From positions 1,736,001 to 1,800,000 of the forward strand of contig CAWBIU010000001.1 in assembly GCA_963789015.1 (NCBI GenBank): DNA of 64,000 bases. The letters run 5' to 3'. Of this stretch, positions 28,284 to 38,273 are shown piece after piece (the first letter of the stretch is position 1; each line of letters opens with the position of its first letter). The notes under the pieces were generated by a model. That model did no database searches. It was not told where the DNA came from and saw only the letters and a list, made by a program, of their open reading frames with translations. Source of the DNA: JAOPZW01 sp963789015 (lineage in GTDB: Bacteria > Actinomycetota > Thermoleophilia > Solirubrobacterales > Solirubrobacteraceae). Position numbers and translations under genes: made by a program.

Positions 28284-29429
28284 GTGTCCTCGCCCGGCTC
28301 CACCGACACGCCCCGTGCCCGATTCCGCGGCCGGGCTCTGCTCCGCGCCGTCGCCGAAGGCACGGCGGGCGCGGTCGGCGACGAGTTCCTGCGTTGCCTG
28401 GTGCGTCACGTCGCGCTCGCGTTCGACGCGAAGCTGGCGTTCGTCGCGGAGGCGACCGAGCCCAACGGCGCGCACGTCCGCGTCGTCAACTGCTGGTACG
28501 ACGGCGACTGGGTGGACGAGCCGTTCGAGTACGACACGCACGGCCAGCCGTGCGCGCTCGTCGTGGAGCACGCCGTCGTGGCGTTCCCGGCGGCGCTGAC
28601 GAGCCGCTTCCCGGAGGACAAGGCGGCGATCGACATGGGGCTCGAGAGCTACCTCGCGATCTGCCTGCGCGCGGCCGACGGCACCCACCTCGGCCACATG
28701 GCCGTGCTCGACGCGCGACCGATGGACGCCGATGACGATGACGTCGCCGCGATGCGCATCTTCGCGTCGCGCGCGGCCGCCGAGCTCGAGCGCCGCCATC
28801 AGGCGGCCGCCCTGCGGCGGTCGCGGGCACGCGTGATCGAGGCGGCCGATTCCGAGCGCCGGCGCGTGGGGCGCGATCTGCACGACGGCGCGCAGCAGCG
28901 GCTGATGGCCGTCGGCAACCTGCTCAAGCTCGCCCAGCGCAACCTCGACGACGACCACAAGGCGGCCGACGTCCTGCGCCTCGCCCACCGCGAGCTCGGC
29001 GAGGCCAACACCGAGCTGCGCGACCTCGCCCGCGGGCTGCATCCGGTGGCGCTCTCCGAGCGGGGCCTGCGCAGCGCGCTCGAGTCGCTGACGGTCGGCT
29101 GCGAGATGCCGGTCACGCTCGACGTCTCCGCGGACGAGCTGCCGGAGCACGTCGAGCTCGCCGCGTACTTCATCGTCAGCGAGTCGCTCACGAACGCGAG
29201 CAAGTACTCGGGAGCGAGCGCGGTCCGGATTCGCGTCGCGCCGGAAGCCGAGGACATCGTGGTCGCGATCGTGGACGACGGCTGCGGTGGCGCCGACTCC
29301 GCGGCCGGGACGGGCCTGCGCGGGCTGGCGGACCGGATCGACGCGCTCGGCGGCCGGCTGGAGGTCGACAGCCCGCCCGGCTGCGGGACCCGCGTGAGCG
29401 CGTTCCTGCCGCTTCCCGCCCGCGCATGA
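28284..29429 (+). CDS. GAF-domain histidine kinase, NarL/DesK type (paralogue 2)
   Basis: The protein is 381 residues, exactly as long as the kinase at 20968-22113, and shares its entire architecture: GAF (about 22-170), His200 in RRVGRDLHDGAQQRL, and HATPase with NASKYSGASAVRIRV, DDGCGGAD and GLRGLADRIDALGG. Differences are scattered substitutions only. The GTG at 28284 is placed by homology with paralogue 1 and has a GGAGG about 11 bases upstream. Its TGA overlaps the ATG of a PASTA lipoprotein gene, so kinase and lipoprotein are translationally coupled. There is no adjacent response regulator. Confidence 0.9.
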   Translation: MSSPGSTDTPRARFRGRALLRAVAEGTAGAVGDEFLRCLVRHVALAFDAKLAFVAEATEPNGAHVRVVNCWYDGDWVDEPFEYDTHGQPCALVVEHAVVAFPAALTSRFPEDKAAIDMGLESYLAICLRAADGTHLGHMAVLDARPMDADDDDVAAMRIFASRAAAELERRHQAAALRRSRARVIEAADSERRRVGRDLHDGAQQRLMAVGNLLKLAQRNLDDDHKAADVLRLAHRELGEANTELRDLARGLHPVALSERGLRSALESLTVGCEMPVTLDVSADELPEHVELAAYFIVSESLTNASKYSGASAVRIRVAPEAEDIVVAIVDDGCGGADSAAGTGLRGLADRIDALGGRLEVDSPPGCGTRVSAFLPLPARA

Positions 29430-29998
29430 CGACACCACCTCACATCGAGACCCGCCGGCTGCGACTCGTCGTGCTGGCCGCGGGCCTCGGCGCCGTGCTC
29501 GCCGGCGGCTGCGGAGGCGACGACGCCGGTCAGGGATCGCGCGTCCAGCTGGCGGTCAGCGCCCCGCAGGACCACGCGGTCGTGCGTGCCCGCGAGGTCG
29601 ACATCGAGGGCGACGTGCGGCCGTCGACCGCCGCGGTGACGGTCGGCGGCAACCGCGCGACGGTCTCGGGCGGCGCGTTCCGCGCCACGGTGCGCCTCAC
29701 GGCGGGCACCAACGTCATCGACGTCCTGGCCAGCGCCGACGGCGCTCGCCCCGCGCTCACCGCGATCCGGGTCCGGCGCATGGTGTCCGTGCGGATCCCG
29801 GACGTCACGGGCACGCCGGTCGACGAGGCGCGCCGCCGGCTCACGGACCTCGGCCTCGAGGTCGAGGTCCAGGAGGGCGGCGGGCTGTTCGATCGCCTGC
29901 TGCCCGGCGATCCGAAGGTGTGCGAGACGGATCCCGAAGCCGGCGAGGAGCGCGATCCCGGGACGACCGTCGCCATCCTGGCCGCGCGCCGCTGCTGA
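29426..29998 (+). CDS. PASTA-domain lipoprotein with an Ig-like domain
   Basis: The 190-residue precursor has a signal peptide ending in the lipobox LAGGC (Cys29). It is followed by an Ig-like beta-sandwich (about 40-115: VSAPQDHAVVRAREVDIEGDV, GGAFRATVRLTAGTNVIDVLA) and one PASTA domain (about 120-190: VRIPDVTGTPVDEARRRLTDLGLEVEV, CETDPEAGEERDPGTTVAILA). PASTA domains bind peptidoglycan fragments or related ligands, often as extracellular parts of PknB-type kinases. Its start overlaps the stop of the GAF-kinase gene (ATGA). A PknB-like kinase without PASTA domains is encoded convergently next to it, so the two could form a split receptor. Confidence 0.85.
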   Translation: MTTPPHIETRRLRLVVLAAGLGAVLAGGCGGDDAGQGSRVQLAVSAPQDHAVVRAREVDIEGDVRPSTAAVTVGGNRATVSGGAFRATVRLTAGTNVIDVLASADGARPALTAIRVRRMVSVRIPDVTGTPVDEARRRLTDLGLEVEVQEGGGLFDRLLPGDPKVCETDPEAGEERDPGTTVAILAARRC

Positions 29999-30012
29999 CG
30001 GACGGGTCCCGG

Positions 30013-31515
<1,503 letters not shown>

Positions 31516-31611
31516 GTCCCATGCATTCTGACCGCCACGGCCCACGTGGCAGCCGGGCGGTGCGCGCGGACGTGCCCCGGCGGTTCCTCGGCCGGCGAAC
31601 TCCCCTGCGGG

Positions 31612-31956
31612 CTATGCCTCGGCGGGTGCGCCTCCGAAGCCGATCTCGTTGCCGTCAGGGTCCCGGTAGACCGTCTTGCGAACGCCGTTGGAGAGCGTGA
31701 TCCGTTCGTCGGGCTCGAGGCCGCGGGCGGCGATCTCGGCCAGGCGGGCGTCGAGGTCGTCGAGGAACAGCAGGAGCACGCCGTTGCCCGCGCGGTCGGC
31801 GTCCTCGACGATGTAGAGCGAACCGCCCTCGGCGAGCGTCCACACGGCTTCCGTCGCGTGCGGGAAGAACGTCGGCTCGCCGAGCAGCCGCTCGTACCAC
31901 GTCCGGGCGCCGGCGAACTCCCGCACCCGCAGACCCGCGAAGACGTGGGGCGCCAT
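31612..31956 (-). CDS. VOC-family protein, 114 residues
   Basis: The small single-domain protein reads as a VOC monomer: AGLRVREFAGARTWYERLLG, YIVEDADRAGNGVLLLFLDDLDARLAEIAARG and TVYRDPDGNEIGFGG. The final glutamate of DPDGNEIGFG is the usual metal ligand of the C-terminal half. It probably forms dimers to complete its active site. It lies alone between the kinase and the divergent serine hydrolase gene. Substrate is unknown. Confidence 0.85.
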   Translation of the reverse strand: MAPHVFAGLRVREFAGARTWYERLLGEPTFFPHATEAVWTLAEGGSLYIVEDADRAGNGVLLLFLDDLDARLAEIAARGLEPDERITLSNGVRKTVYRDPDGNEIGFGGAPAEA

Positions 31957-32011
31957 CAGCGGAGCCTAGCGGCGCTTGTCCGCAACGTCTCCGATCGGAG
32001 ACGATCGCCCG

Positions 32012-33151
32012 ATGCACCTCTCTCGCGTGCCGTTCTTCGCGGTCGCCGTGACCGCCGCGCTTCTCGCGGTCCCCGGGTCCGGGCAGGCCGCCGACGGCGC
32101 CACGCCCGCCGACGTCCAGCGCGGCCTCGATGGCCTGGTCGCCGCACGCGGAGGGCCTCCAGGCGCGATCGCGACGCTGTATCGCAACGGTCGCCTGACG
32201 GTCCTGCGCGCCGGTCGCGCGGACACCACGCGGACGGGGCCGCCGAGGGCGACGCAGCACATGCGCATCGCGAGCGTCGCCAAGGCGTTCAGCGGCGCGG
32301 TCGCCCTGCAACTCGTGCGCGACGGCCGCCTCGGACTCGACGACACGATCGGGCAGCGCCTGCCCGGCATGCCGCCCGCGTGGGCCGCCGTGACGGTGCG
32401 GCAGATGCTCGGCCACACGAGCGGCGTGCCCGACTACACGCGGTCCGACGGCTTCATCACGCAGGCCAGGACCGATCCGCGTGGCTTCGTCTTGCCGACC
32501 GGGGTCATCGACTGGGTCCGAGCGGACCCGCTCGACTTCGCCCCCGGGTCCCGCTACGCCTACTCCAACACCGACAACATCGTCATCGGCCTCATCGCGC
32601 AGGCGGTGACGGGCCGGCCCTACCCCGACCTGCTCGACGACATCGTGTTCGCCCCGGCGAGGCTGCGCGAGACGTCGTTCCCGACGCGGCGGATCGCGCT
32701 TCCCGCCCCGTTCCTGCACGGCTACGCCGTGGCGCCGGGCGAGGACGACCGCGACGTCACCACGTTTCTGAGCCCGAGTGGCGCGTGGGCGTCGGGCGCG
32801 GTCGTCTCCACGCCCGCCGACCTCAACGCGTTCATCCGCGCCTACCTGGGACGGCGCTTCTTCGGCGCGGCCGAGCAGCGCGAGCAGATGCGCTTCGTCC
32901 GGGGCGGCCGGTCCAGCCCGCCGGGACCGGGTCGGAACGCCGCCGGGCTGGCTCTCTTCCGCTACCGCACCCGGTGCGGCACGGTCTACGGCCACACGGG
33001 GAACTTCCCCGGCTACGTCCAGTTCGCGGCAGCGACCGCGGACGGCCGGCGAGCGGTCACGACGAGCCTCAACATCGCCGCGCCGACCGGTCGTCTCCTG
33101 ACCAGGCTGCGCGCCCTCCAGGCGACGGCGGTGTGCGCGCTCCTCCGGTGA
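32012..33151 (+). CDS. Exported class C beta-lactamase-like serine hydrolase (D-alanyl-D-alanine carboxypeptidase type)
   Basis: The 379-residue precursor has a signal peptide (VPFFAVAVTAALLAVPGSGQAADG). The penicillin-binding fold follows with SVAK (Ser88, Lys91), the tyrosine motif YSN (184-186) and a C-terminal HTG in VYGHTGNFPGY. These are the three catalytic motifs of class C enzymes and DD-carboxypeptidases such as the Streptomyces R61 type. It would act outside the membrane on peptidoglycan peptides or esters. Three cysteines occur in its C-terminal part. The stop overlaps the GTG of a double-GNAT gene (GTGA), so the two are co-translated. Confidence 0.88.
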   Translation: MHLSRVPFFAVAVTAALLAVPGSGQAADGATPADVQRGLDGLVAARGGPPGAIATLYRNGRLTVLRAGRADTTRTGPPRATQHMRIASVAKAFSGAVALQLVRDGRLGLDDTIGQRLPGMPPAWAAVTVRQMLGHTSGVPDYTRSDGFITQARTDPRGFVLPTGVIDWVRADPLDFAPGSRYAYSNTDNIVIGLIAQAVTGRPYPDLLDDIVFAPARLRETSFPTRRIALPAPFLHGYAVAPGEDDRDVTTFLSPSGAWASGAVVSTPADLNAFIRAYLGRRFFGAAEQREQMRFVRGGRSSPPGPGRNAAGLALFRYRTRCGTVYGHTGNFPGYVQFAAATADGRRAVTTSLNIAAPTGRLLTRLRALQATAVCALLR

Positions 33152-34053
33152 GCCCGTTCCGGCTCGACCCCGCCGTCGTCGCCGATGCGGCGGCGGTCAC
33201 CGAGATCCTCGTGGCGCTCGAAGCGTCCCTGTACGGCCACGCCACGATCTCGCAGGCCGATCTCGAGGAAGAGTGGGGAGACCTCGACCTCGAGCGGAGC
33301 GCGCGCGTCGTCCGCGACGGCGGCCGCATCGTCGGCTACGGCGAGCTGCGCGAGCTCGGCGAGCTCGGGCGCGCCGAGGGGTACGTGCACCCCGACGCGC
33401 ACGGGCGCGGGATCGGGCGGCTGATCGCCACCGGGCTCGAGGCGCACGCGGTGCGGTGCGGCGCACGCAGGATCCAGAACAGCGTCTTCGAGGTCGACTC
33501 CGCCGCCCGCACGCTGCTCGAGTCGCTCGGCTACGGCGCCGTGCGCGTCTTCCGCGAGATGCGGATCGAGCTCGATGCGCCGCCGCCCACACCCGACTGG
33601 CCGCACGGGCTGCGCGTCGTCCCGTTCGACGCGCAGCGTGACGCGCCGGCGTTCCACGCGGCGCACCAGGAGGCGTTCGCGGACCACTGGGACTACACGC
33701 CGCGCGACTTCGCGTCGTGGTCGAAGGGCCACCTCGAGAGCGATCGCTTCGACCCGGCGCTGTGGTGCGTCGTCCGGGCCGGCGACGAGATCGCCGCCGG
33801 GACGATCTGCACGGCCGACACCTACGGCGGCGGCTGGGTCCACGTGCTCTTCACGCGTCGCCCGTGGCGCAGGCAGGGTGTGGGCGCGGCGCTCCTCGGC
33901 GACTCCTTCCGGCGCCTGTGGGAGCGCGACGAGCACAGCGTCGGCCTCGGCGTCGACGCGGCGAGCGACACCGGCGCGTTCCGCCTCTACGAACGCGCCG
34001 GGATGTCGCCCGCGCTCGGGTGGGTGACGTACGAGAAGGCGGTTCGCGACTAA
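33148..34053 (+). CDS. Tandem GNAT-family N-acetyltransferase
   Basis: The 301-residue protein has two GNAT domains. In the first (about 1-145) the acetyl-CoA loop is VHPDAHGRGIGRLIATGLE. In the second (about 150-300) it is RRPWRRQGVGAALLGDSF, followed by VDAASDTGAFRLYERAGM. Both keep the Q/RxxGxG/A core, so both could bind acetyl-CoA, although such pairs often have one catalytic and one structural half as in mycothiol synthase-like enzymes. The GTG start overlaps the stop of the serine hydrolase gene. The stop overlaps that of the next convergent gene by four bases. Substrate is unknown. Confidence 0.85.
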   Translation: MSPFRLDPAVVADAAAVTEILVALEASLYGHATISQADLEEEWGDLDLERSARVVRDGGRIVGYGELRELGELGRAEGYVHPDAHGRGIGRLIATGLEAHAVRCGARRIQNSVFEVDSAARTLLESLGYGAVRVFREMRIELDAPPPTPDWPHGLRVVPFDAQRDAPAFHAAHQEAFADHWDYTPRDFASWSKGHLESDRFDPALWCVVRAGDEIAAGTICTADTYGGGWVHVLFTRRPWRRQGVGAALLGDSFRRLWERDEHSVGLGVDAASDTGAFRLYERAGMSPALGWVTYEKAVRD

Positions 34054-34418
34054 CGCACGATCCGGTATGTCAGGTGCGTCGCGCTCGGGGTCTGGATCGC
34101 CGAGAGCGCTTCGAGCTGCACGCGTTCCGCGGGGTCGTCCCCGAAGAGCCGCGTGCCGCCGCCGAAGACGACCGGGACGACATGGAGCGAGAGCTCGTCG
34201 ACGAGGCCGGCGCGGAGGAACTGCCGTCCGACGTCCGCTCCGCCCATCACGGTGACGTCCTTGCCGCCCTCGAGAACGGCGCGGTCGCGCTCATCCTCGC
34301 CGAACGCCCACGTGTGGAGCTGTTCACCGCCGGCGCCCAACGGCTCGTCGGGGGTGGGGTTCGCAGCTCGGATGTAGCCATCGAGAGACATGCTGATGTC
34401 GAACGTCACCTTCGTCAT
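34050..34418 (-). CDS. RibD C-terminal/DHFR-like protein with internal deletion
   Basis: The 122-residue product starts as a normal family member (TFDISMSLDGYIRAANPTPDEPLG) and ends normally (GKDVTVMGGADVGRQFLRAGLVDELSLHVVPVVFGGGTRLFGD). The middle part with the MGRRTFDEG-type motif and the following strand is missing; intact relatives have about 180-200 residues. The deletion kept the reading frame, so a protein may still be made, but half of the substrate and NADPH site is gone. It is probably inactive. The stop overlaps that of the GNAT gene. Confidence 0.7.
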   Translation of the reverse strand: MTKVTFDISMSLDGYIRAANPTPDEPLGAGGEQLHTWAFGEDERDRAVLEGGKDVTVMGGADVGRQFLRAGLVDELSLHVVPVVFGGGTRLFGDDPAERVQLEALSAIQTPSATHLTYRIVR

Positions 34419-34517
34419 GCGGAATCTCCTTTCGTCTCGACCGCACGCGTAGGACGACGCCGAGCGTCGAACTCATCGGTCCGGTGAGGGAAGTCGATTC
34501 AGTCGACGATCTCCCGT

Positions 34518-34859
34518 CTACGCGGCCGGTGCCCGCTCGGCGGCCAGCGCGAACGGGCTGCCTTCGGAGTCCCGGCACACCGCCCAGCGCTCGCCCGGGT
34601 GGATGACCGATCCGCCGAGCTCGCCGACGCGCTCGAGCGCCGCGGGCAGGTCGGCGACCGTGAAGTACGGCAGCGACGCGGTGTCGCCGGGACCGGGACC
34701 GCGCTCATGGACTCCGAGGCGCAGGTCGCCGGTGTCGGTCTCCCATCCCGATCCTGCCGCCGCGGGCCGTGGCTCCAGCTCGGCCCCGAGGACGCCGTGC
34801 CAGAAGCGGCGGGCGCGCCCGGGGTCGTCGGCGGGGAACTCGATCAGCGGCGCGGGCAT
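34518..34859 (-). CDS. VOC-family protein, 113 residues
   Basis: The sequence shows a VOC pattern: IEFPADDPGRARRFWHGVLGAELE at the N-terminus, DLRLGVHERGPGPGDTASLPYFTVADLPAALERVGELGG in the middle and RDSEGSPFALAAER at the end. The last strand lacks the usual metal-binding glutamate, so it may act as a binding protein. It ends 99 bases before the start of the RibD-like gene and starts 18 bases after the stop of the alcohol dehydrogenase gene on the same strand, so it is likely the second gene of that transcript. Confidence 0.83.
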   Translation of the reverse strand: MPAPLIEFPADDPGRARRFWHGVLGAELEPRPAAAGSGWETDTGDLRLGVHERGPGPGDTASLPYFTVADLPAALERVGELGGSVIHPGERWAVCRDSEGSPFALAAERAPAA

Positions 34860-34877
34860 GCGTGCGAGTATCGCGTC

Positions 34878-35891
34878 TCAGGGGCGGATGACGGTCATCC
34901 CGACCGGCGAGCCCTCGGACATGGCGACGAGCGCGCGCGGCGCCTGCTCGAGCGTGATCCGCGACGAGACGAGCCGGTCCGGGCGCAGCCGGCCGGCCTG
35001 GACGAGGGCGAGCATCTCCGGGTAGGCGTGGGCGGCCATGCCGTGAGAGCCCAGCAGCTCGAGCTCGCGGCCGACGACGAGGTCCATCGGGACGCGCGGC
35101 GGCTCCGGCAGCAGACCGACCTGGACGTGGCGTCCGCGCTTGCGCAGGCCGGCGATCGAGGCGGCGCACGCCGCCTCGCTTCCGATCGCGTCGAGCGACA
35201 CGTGGGCGCCGCCGTCGGCGAGCTCGCGGACGTCGGTGCCCGCCGGGACGGCGAGCTCGGCGCCGGCGTCGCGCGCGCGGCCCAGCGCCGCCTCGGAGAC
35301 GTCGAGGGCGATCACGCGCGCTCCGGCGGCCGCCGCGATCATCACCGCCGACAGGCCGACGCCGCCGCAGCCGTGCACCGCGACCCACTCGCCGCCGCGG
35401 ACGCGCCCGACCTGCAGGACGGCGCGGTAGGCCGTCGCGAAGCGGCAGCCCAGGGCGGCCGCGGCGTCGGGCTCCAGCCCGTCGGGAAGCGCGACCAGGT
35501 TGACGTCCGCCCAGTCGACCGCGGTCAGCTCCGCGAACGAGCCCCAGTGCGTGAACCCCGGTTGCGTCTGGCGGTCGCAGATCTGGTGATCGCCGGCGAC
35601 GCACTGGCGGCACGTCCCGCACGCGCACACGAACGGGACGGTCACCCGATCTCCCGGCGCCCACCGCGCGACCCGTTCGCCGACGGCCTCCACCACCCCC
35701 GCCAGCTCGTGGCCCGGCACGTGCGGGAACCGCCGGATGTCCGGGTCATGTCCCATCCACCCGTGCCAGTCGCTGCGGCACAGCCCGGTGGCCTGCACCC
35801 GCACGACCGCGCCGTGCGCGCCCGGCGCCGGGTCGGCCACGGTCTCGACCGTCGGCTCCTGCCCGAAGGCCTCGTACACCACCGCGCGCAC
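34878..35891 (-). CDS. Zinc-dependent alcohol dehydrogenase (MDR superfamily)
   Basis: The 337-residue enzyme has the catalytic zinc ligands in TGLCRSDWHGW and PGHELAG, the four-cysteine structural zinc site CACGTCRQCVAGDHQIC and the NAD(P) motif VHGCGGVGLSAVMIA. Overall it matches medium-chain alcohol dehydrogenases that oxidise primary or secondary alcohols with NAD. It is cytoplasmic. It heads a short transcript with the downstream VOC gene and is divergent from an SDR gene at 35939 with only 47 bases between, so the two dehydrogenases may share control. Confidence 0.9.
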   Translation of the reverse strand: MRAVVYEAFGQEPTVETVADPAPGAHGAVVRVQATGLCRSDWHGWMGHDPDIRRFPHVPGHELAGVVEAVGERVARWAPGDRVTVPFVCACGTCRQCVAGDHQICDRQTQPGFTHWGSFAELTAVDWADVNLVALPDGLEPDAAAALGCRFATAYRAVLQVGRVRGGEWVAVHGCGGVGLSAVMIAAAAGARVIALDVSEAALGRARDAGAELAVPAGTDVRELADGGAHVSLDAIGSEAACAASIAGLRKRGRHVQVGLLPEPPRVPMDLVVGRELELLGSHGMAAHAYPEMLALVQAGRLRPDRLVSSRITLEQAPRALVAMSEGSPVGMTVIRP

Positions 35892-35938
35892 GCGCCACAG
35901 CGTAGGCCGCGCGTGCCGCTGTGTGAGGATGTGCCGCG

Positions 35939-36703
35939 ATGGACTTCGGGCTGGCGGGGAGGGTCGCGGTCGTCACGGGGGCGGCGTCGGGGATCGGTGA
36001 GGCCACGGCCGAGCTGCTCGCGGGCATGGGCGTCCGTGTCGTGGCGTCCGACGTCGACGCCGAGCGCGGCGCTTCATCGGCCGGCCGGCTGCGCGAGCGC
36101 GGTGGCGAGGTGCTGTTCGTGGAGGCCGACGTGACCGACCCGGCCGCGGTCGAGGCGCTCGTGGCACGGGCGGTCGACGCCCACGGCAGGCTCGACTGCG
36201 CGGCCAACTGCGCGGGCGTGGGCGGCGGCCATGCGACGACGCATGAGTACCCCGAGGAGCAGTGGGAGCGCATCGTCGCGACCAACCTCACGGGAACCTG
36301 GCAGGCGATGCGACGCGAGATCGCGACGATGCTCGGCCAGGGCGGTCCGGGCAGCATCGTCAACGTCTCCTCGACCCTCGGGCTGCGCGGCGCCCCGTTC
36401 GGTGCGCCCTACAGCGCCAGCAAGCACGGCGTCCTCGGGCTCACCCGCAGCGCCGCGATCGAGTACGCGCCGGCCGGCATCCGCGTCAACGCGGTGTGCC
36501 CCGGCGCGATCGACACGCCGATGATGGACGAGACCTTCGAGCGCTTCCCCGGCTTCCGGGAGGCGCTCCTCGGGTTCGTGCCGATGGCCCGCATGGGCCG
36601 GCCCGGCGAGGTCGCCGCCACGATCGCGTGGCTCCTCTCCGACGCCGCGTCGTTCGTCACCGGCGAGGCCGTGGCGGTCGAGGGCGGGCTGCTCGCGCGC
36701 TGA
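35939..36703 (+). CDS. Classical SDR-family oxidoreductase
   Basis: The 254-residue protein has all the classical SDR motifs: VTGAASGIGEATAELLAG, NCAGVGG, IVNVSSTLGLRG (Ser), PYSASKHGVLGLTRSAA (Tyr and Lys present) and the PGAIDTPM loop. It should be a functional NAD(P)-dependent dehydrogenase. It is convergent with the flavin monooxygenase gene (24 bases apart) and divergent from the zinc alcohol dehydrogenase. Substrate is unknown. Confidence 0.9.
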   Translation: MDFGLAGRVAVVTGAASGIGEATAELLAGMGVRVVASDVDAERGASSAGRLRERGGEVLFVEADVTDPAAVEALVARAVDAHGRLDCAANCAGVGGGHATTHEYPEEQWERIVATNLTGTWQAMRREIATMLGQGGPGSIVNVSSTLGLRGAPFGAPYSASKHGVLGLTRSAAIEYAPAGIRVNAVCPGAIDTPMMDETFERFPGFREALLGFVPMARMGRPGEVAATIAWLLSDAASFVTGEAVAVEGGLLAR

Positions 36704-36726
36704 GCGCGGACGCGCCGGCTCGCCGC

Positions 36727-38187
36727 TCAGACCAGCGCTGAACGCGACACGATGTCGGCGGCCTGGTCGAGCCCGAAGCCGCGCAGCGCCTCGACGTCGG
36801 CCGGGTCGAGGCGCGCCCGCGGCGACTGGGCGAGCTGCGCGCTGAATCGCTCGGCCGCGTCCGGCAGCGCGCCGGGGCCGTCGAGCCGGTAGCGCGGGGG
36901 CAGCAGCGGCCCGAACAGCAGGGCCTCGGTGAGCTCGGGGCGGATGAGCAGGTCGGGCGCGACGCCGAGCTCGTCGGCGAGCGTCGTCGCGAGCGCGTTG
37001 TGCGCATCGAGCGGCGGCCGTGGTTCGGCGATCGTGCCGCGCATGTGGGCGTCGCCCGGCGCCGGCACGTCCCCCGCCCACACGGCGACGATCCAGCGCG
37101 CCTGCAGTTCGAGCAGCGGGAAGTACGGGCCCTGCGCGAGGAACTGGCCGATGACGCCGAAGCCGGGGAGGTCCGGGTGCAGCGTGCGCTGGTACAGCGC
37201 GAGGTCCGGGCCGAGCACCGCCCACACGTCGTCGTCCAGGTACGGGATGTCGATGTCGTAGCCGGTCGCGCACACCATCGCGTCCACGGTCTCGGTCGAG
37301 CCGTCGGCGAACGTGACCGCGCGGCCGTCGATCGCCTCGATCGCCGGACGGCAGACGATGCTCCCGTCCGCGACCTGCGCGAGGTAGTCCTGGCAGAGCG
37401 AGAGCCCCGCGGTGAAGATGTCGCCGTGCGGCTCGGGCGCTCCGAACGCGGCGGGGTTCCCGGCGACGCGCACGACCCGGTCGCGCAGCGTGCGGCTCAG
37501 CGCCTCGCGCGGCAGCAGGCGCCGCTCGAGCGCCCCGAACGCCGTGAACCACTGCCAGTCCGATGACACGCCGTCGACGACCTTCTGGATCACGTAGCGG
37601 GGCTTGCGGAAGGCGGACACCACCGGCGTGACGGTCGCGAGGTCGGAGGCGATCTCGAGGCCGCTGATCCCGTTGCCGTAGACGAGCGTGCGGCGGTCGC
37701 GGTACGGCCCGGCGCCCGGATAGTCGAAGGCGTGGATGACCTCGCCGTCGAACGCGCCGAGCCCGGGCGGGAGGCTCGGCTTGCGGAAGCGGCCCGACGC
37801 GACGATCACGCCGTCGAAGGGCTCACCGTCGACCACCCAGGCGGGGGAGACCCGGCCGACGGGCGTGTGCAGCCGGATCCGGCTCGTGACGCCGAAGTGC
37901 TCCGCGTACGCCCTCAGATAGGCGTGGATCTGCTCCGCGGCGGGGTGGAGCGGATGGTCGGCGGGCGCCGGGAAGTCCGAGAACGCGGTCATCGCGCGGC
38001 TCGTGTTGGCGTGCATGCCCGGCCACACCCCGCTGTGGGCGGCGGTCGTGTGCCACTGCCCGCCGAGGTCGTCGCTCGCCTCGAAGACCGTCACGTCGAA
38101 GCCCGCCTGCAGCGCGTGCTTGGCGGCGACCAGACCGCTCGGACCGGCGCCGACGATCGCGATACGGGCACCACGACGCAGCCTCAC
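36727..38187 (-). CDS. Flavin-containing monooxygenase-type NAD(P)/FAD oxidoreductase
   Basis: The 486-residue protein has FAD site IAIVGAGPSGLVAAKHAL, GGQWHTT, the NADPH site LVYGNGISGLEIASDLA and the CATGYDIDIPYLDDDVW motif of FMO and Baeyer-Villiger-like enzymes. The long C-terminal part includes GQFLAQGPYFPLLELQARWI as in FMOs. It likely oxygenates a nucleophilic nitrogen, sulfur or ketone substrate in the cytoplasm. It is convergent with the SDR gene and divergent from the cation exporter. Confidence 0.88.
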   Translation of the reverse strand: MRLRRGARIAIVGAGPSGLVAAKHALQAGFDVTVFEASDDLGGQWHTTAAHSGVWPGMHANTSRAMTAFSDFPAPADHPLHPAAEQIHAYLRAYAEHFGVTSRIRLHTPVGRVSPAWVVDGEPFDGVIVASGRFRKPSLPPGLGAFDGEVIHAFDYPGAGPYRDRRTLVYGNGISGLEIASDLATVTPVVSAFRKPRYVIQKVVDGVSSDWQWFTAFGALERRLLPREALSRTLRDRVVRVAGNPAAFGAPEPHGDIFTAGLSLCQDYLAQVADGSIVCRPAIEAIDGRAVTFADGSTETVDAMVCATGYDIDIPYLDDDVWAVLGPDLALYQRTLHPDLPGFGVIGQFLAQGPYFPLLELQARWIVAVWAGDVPAPGDAHMRGTIAEPRPPLDAHNALATTLADELGVAPDLLIRPELTEALLFGPLLPPRYRLDGPGALPDAAERFSAQLAQSPRARLDPADVEALRGFGLDQAADIVSRSALV

Positions 38188-38273
38188 GGAGCGACGCTAA
38201 CCGATCGGCGGCGCTCGGTCGCCGGGGACGAGGGGGCGTGGGCGCGTGGGCGCGCGGGTACTTCGGTGGCCTC

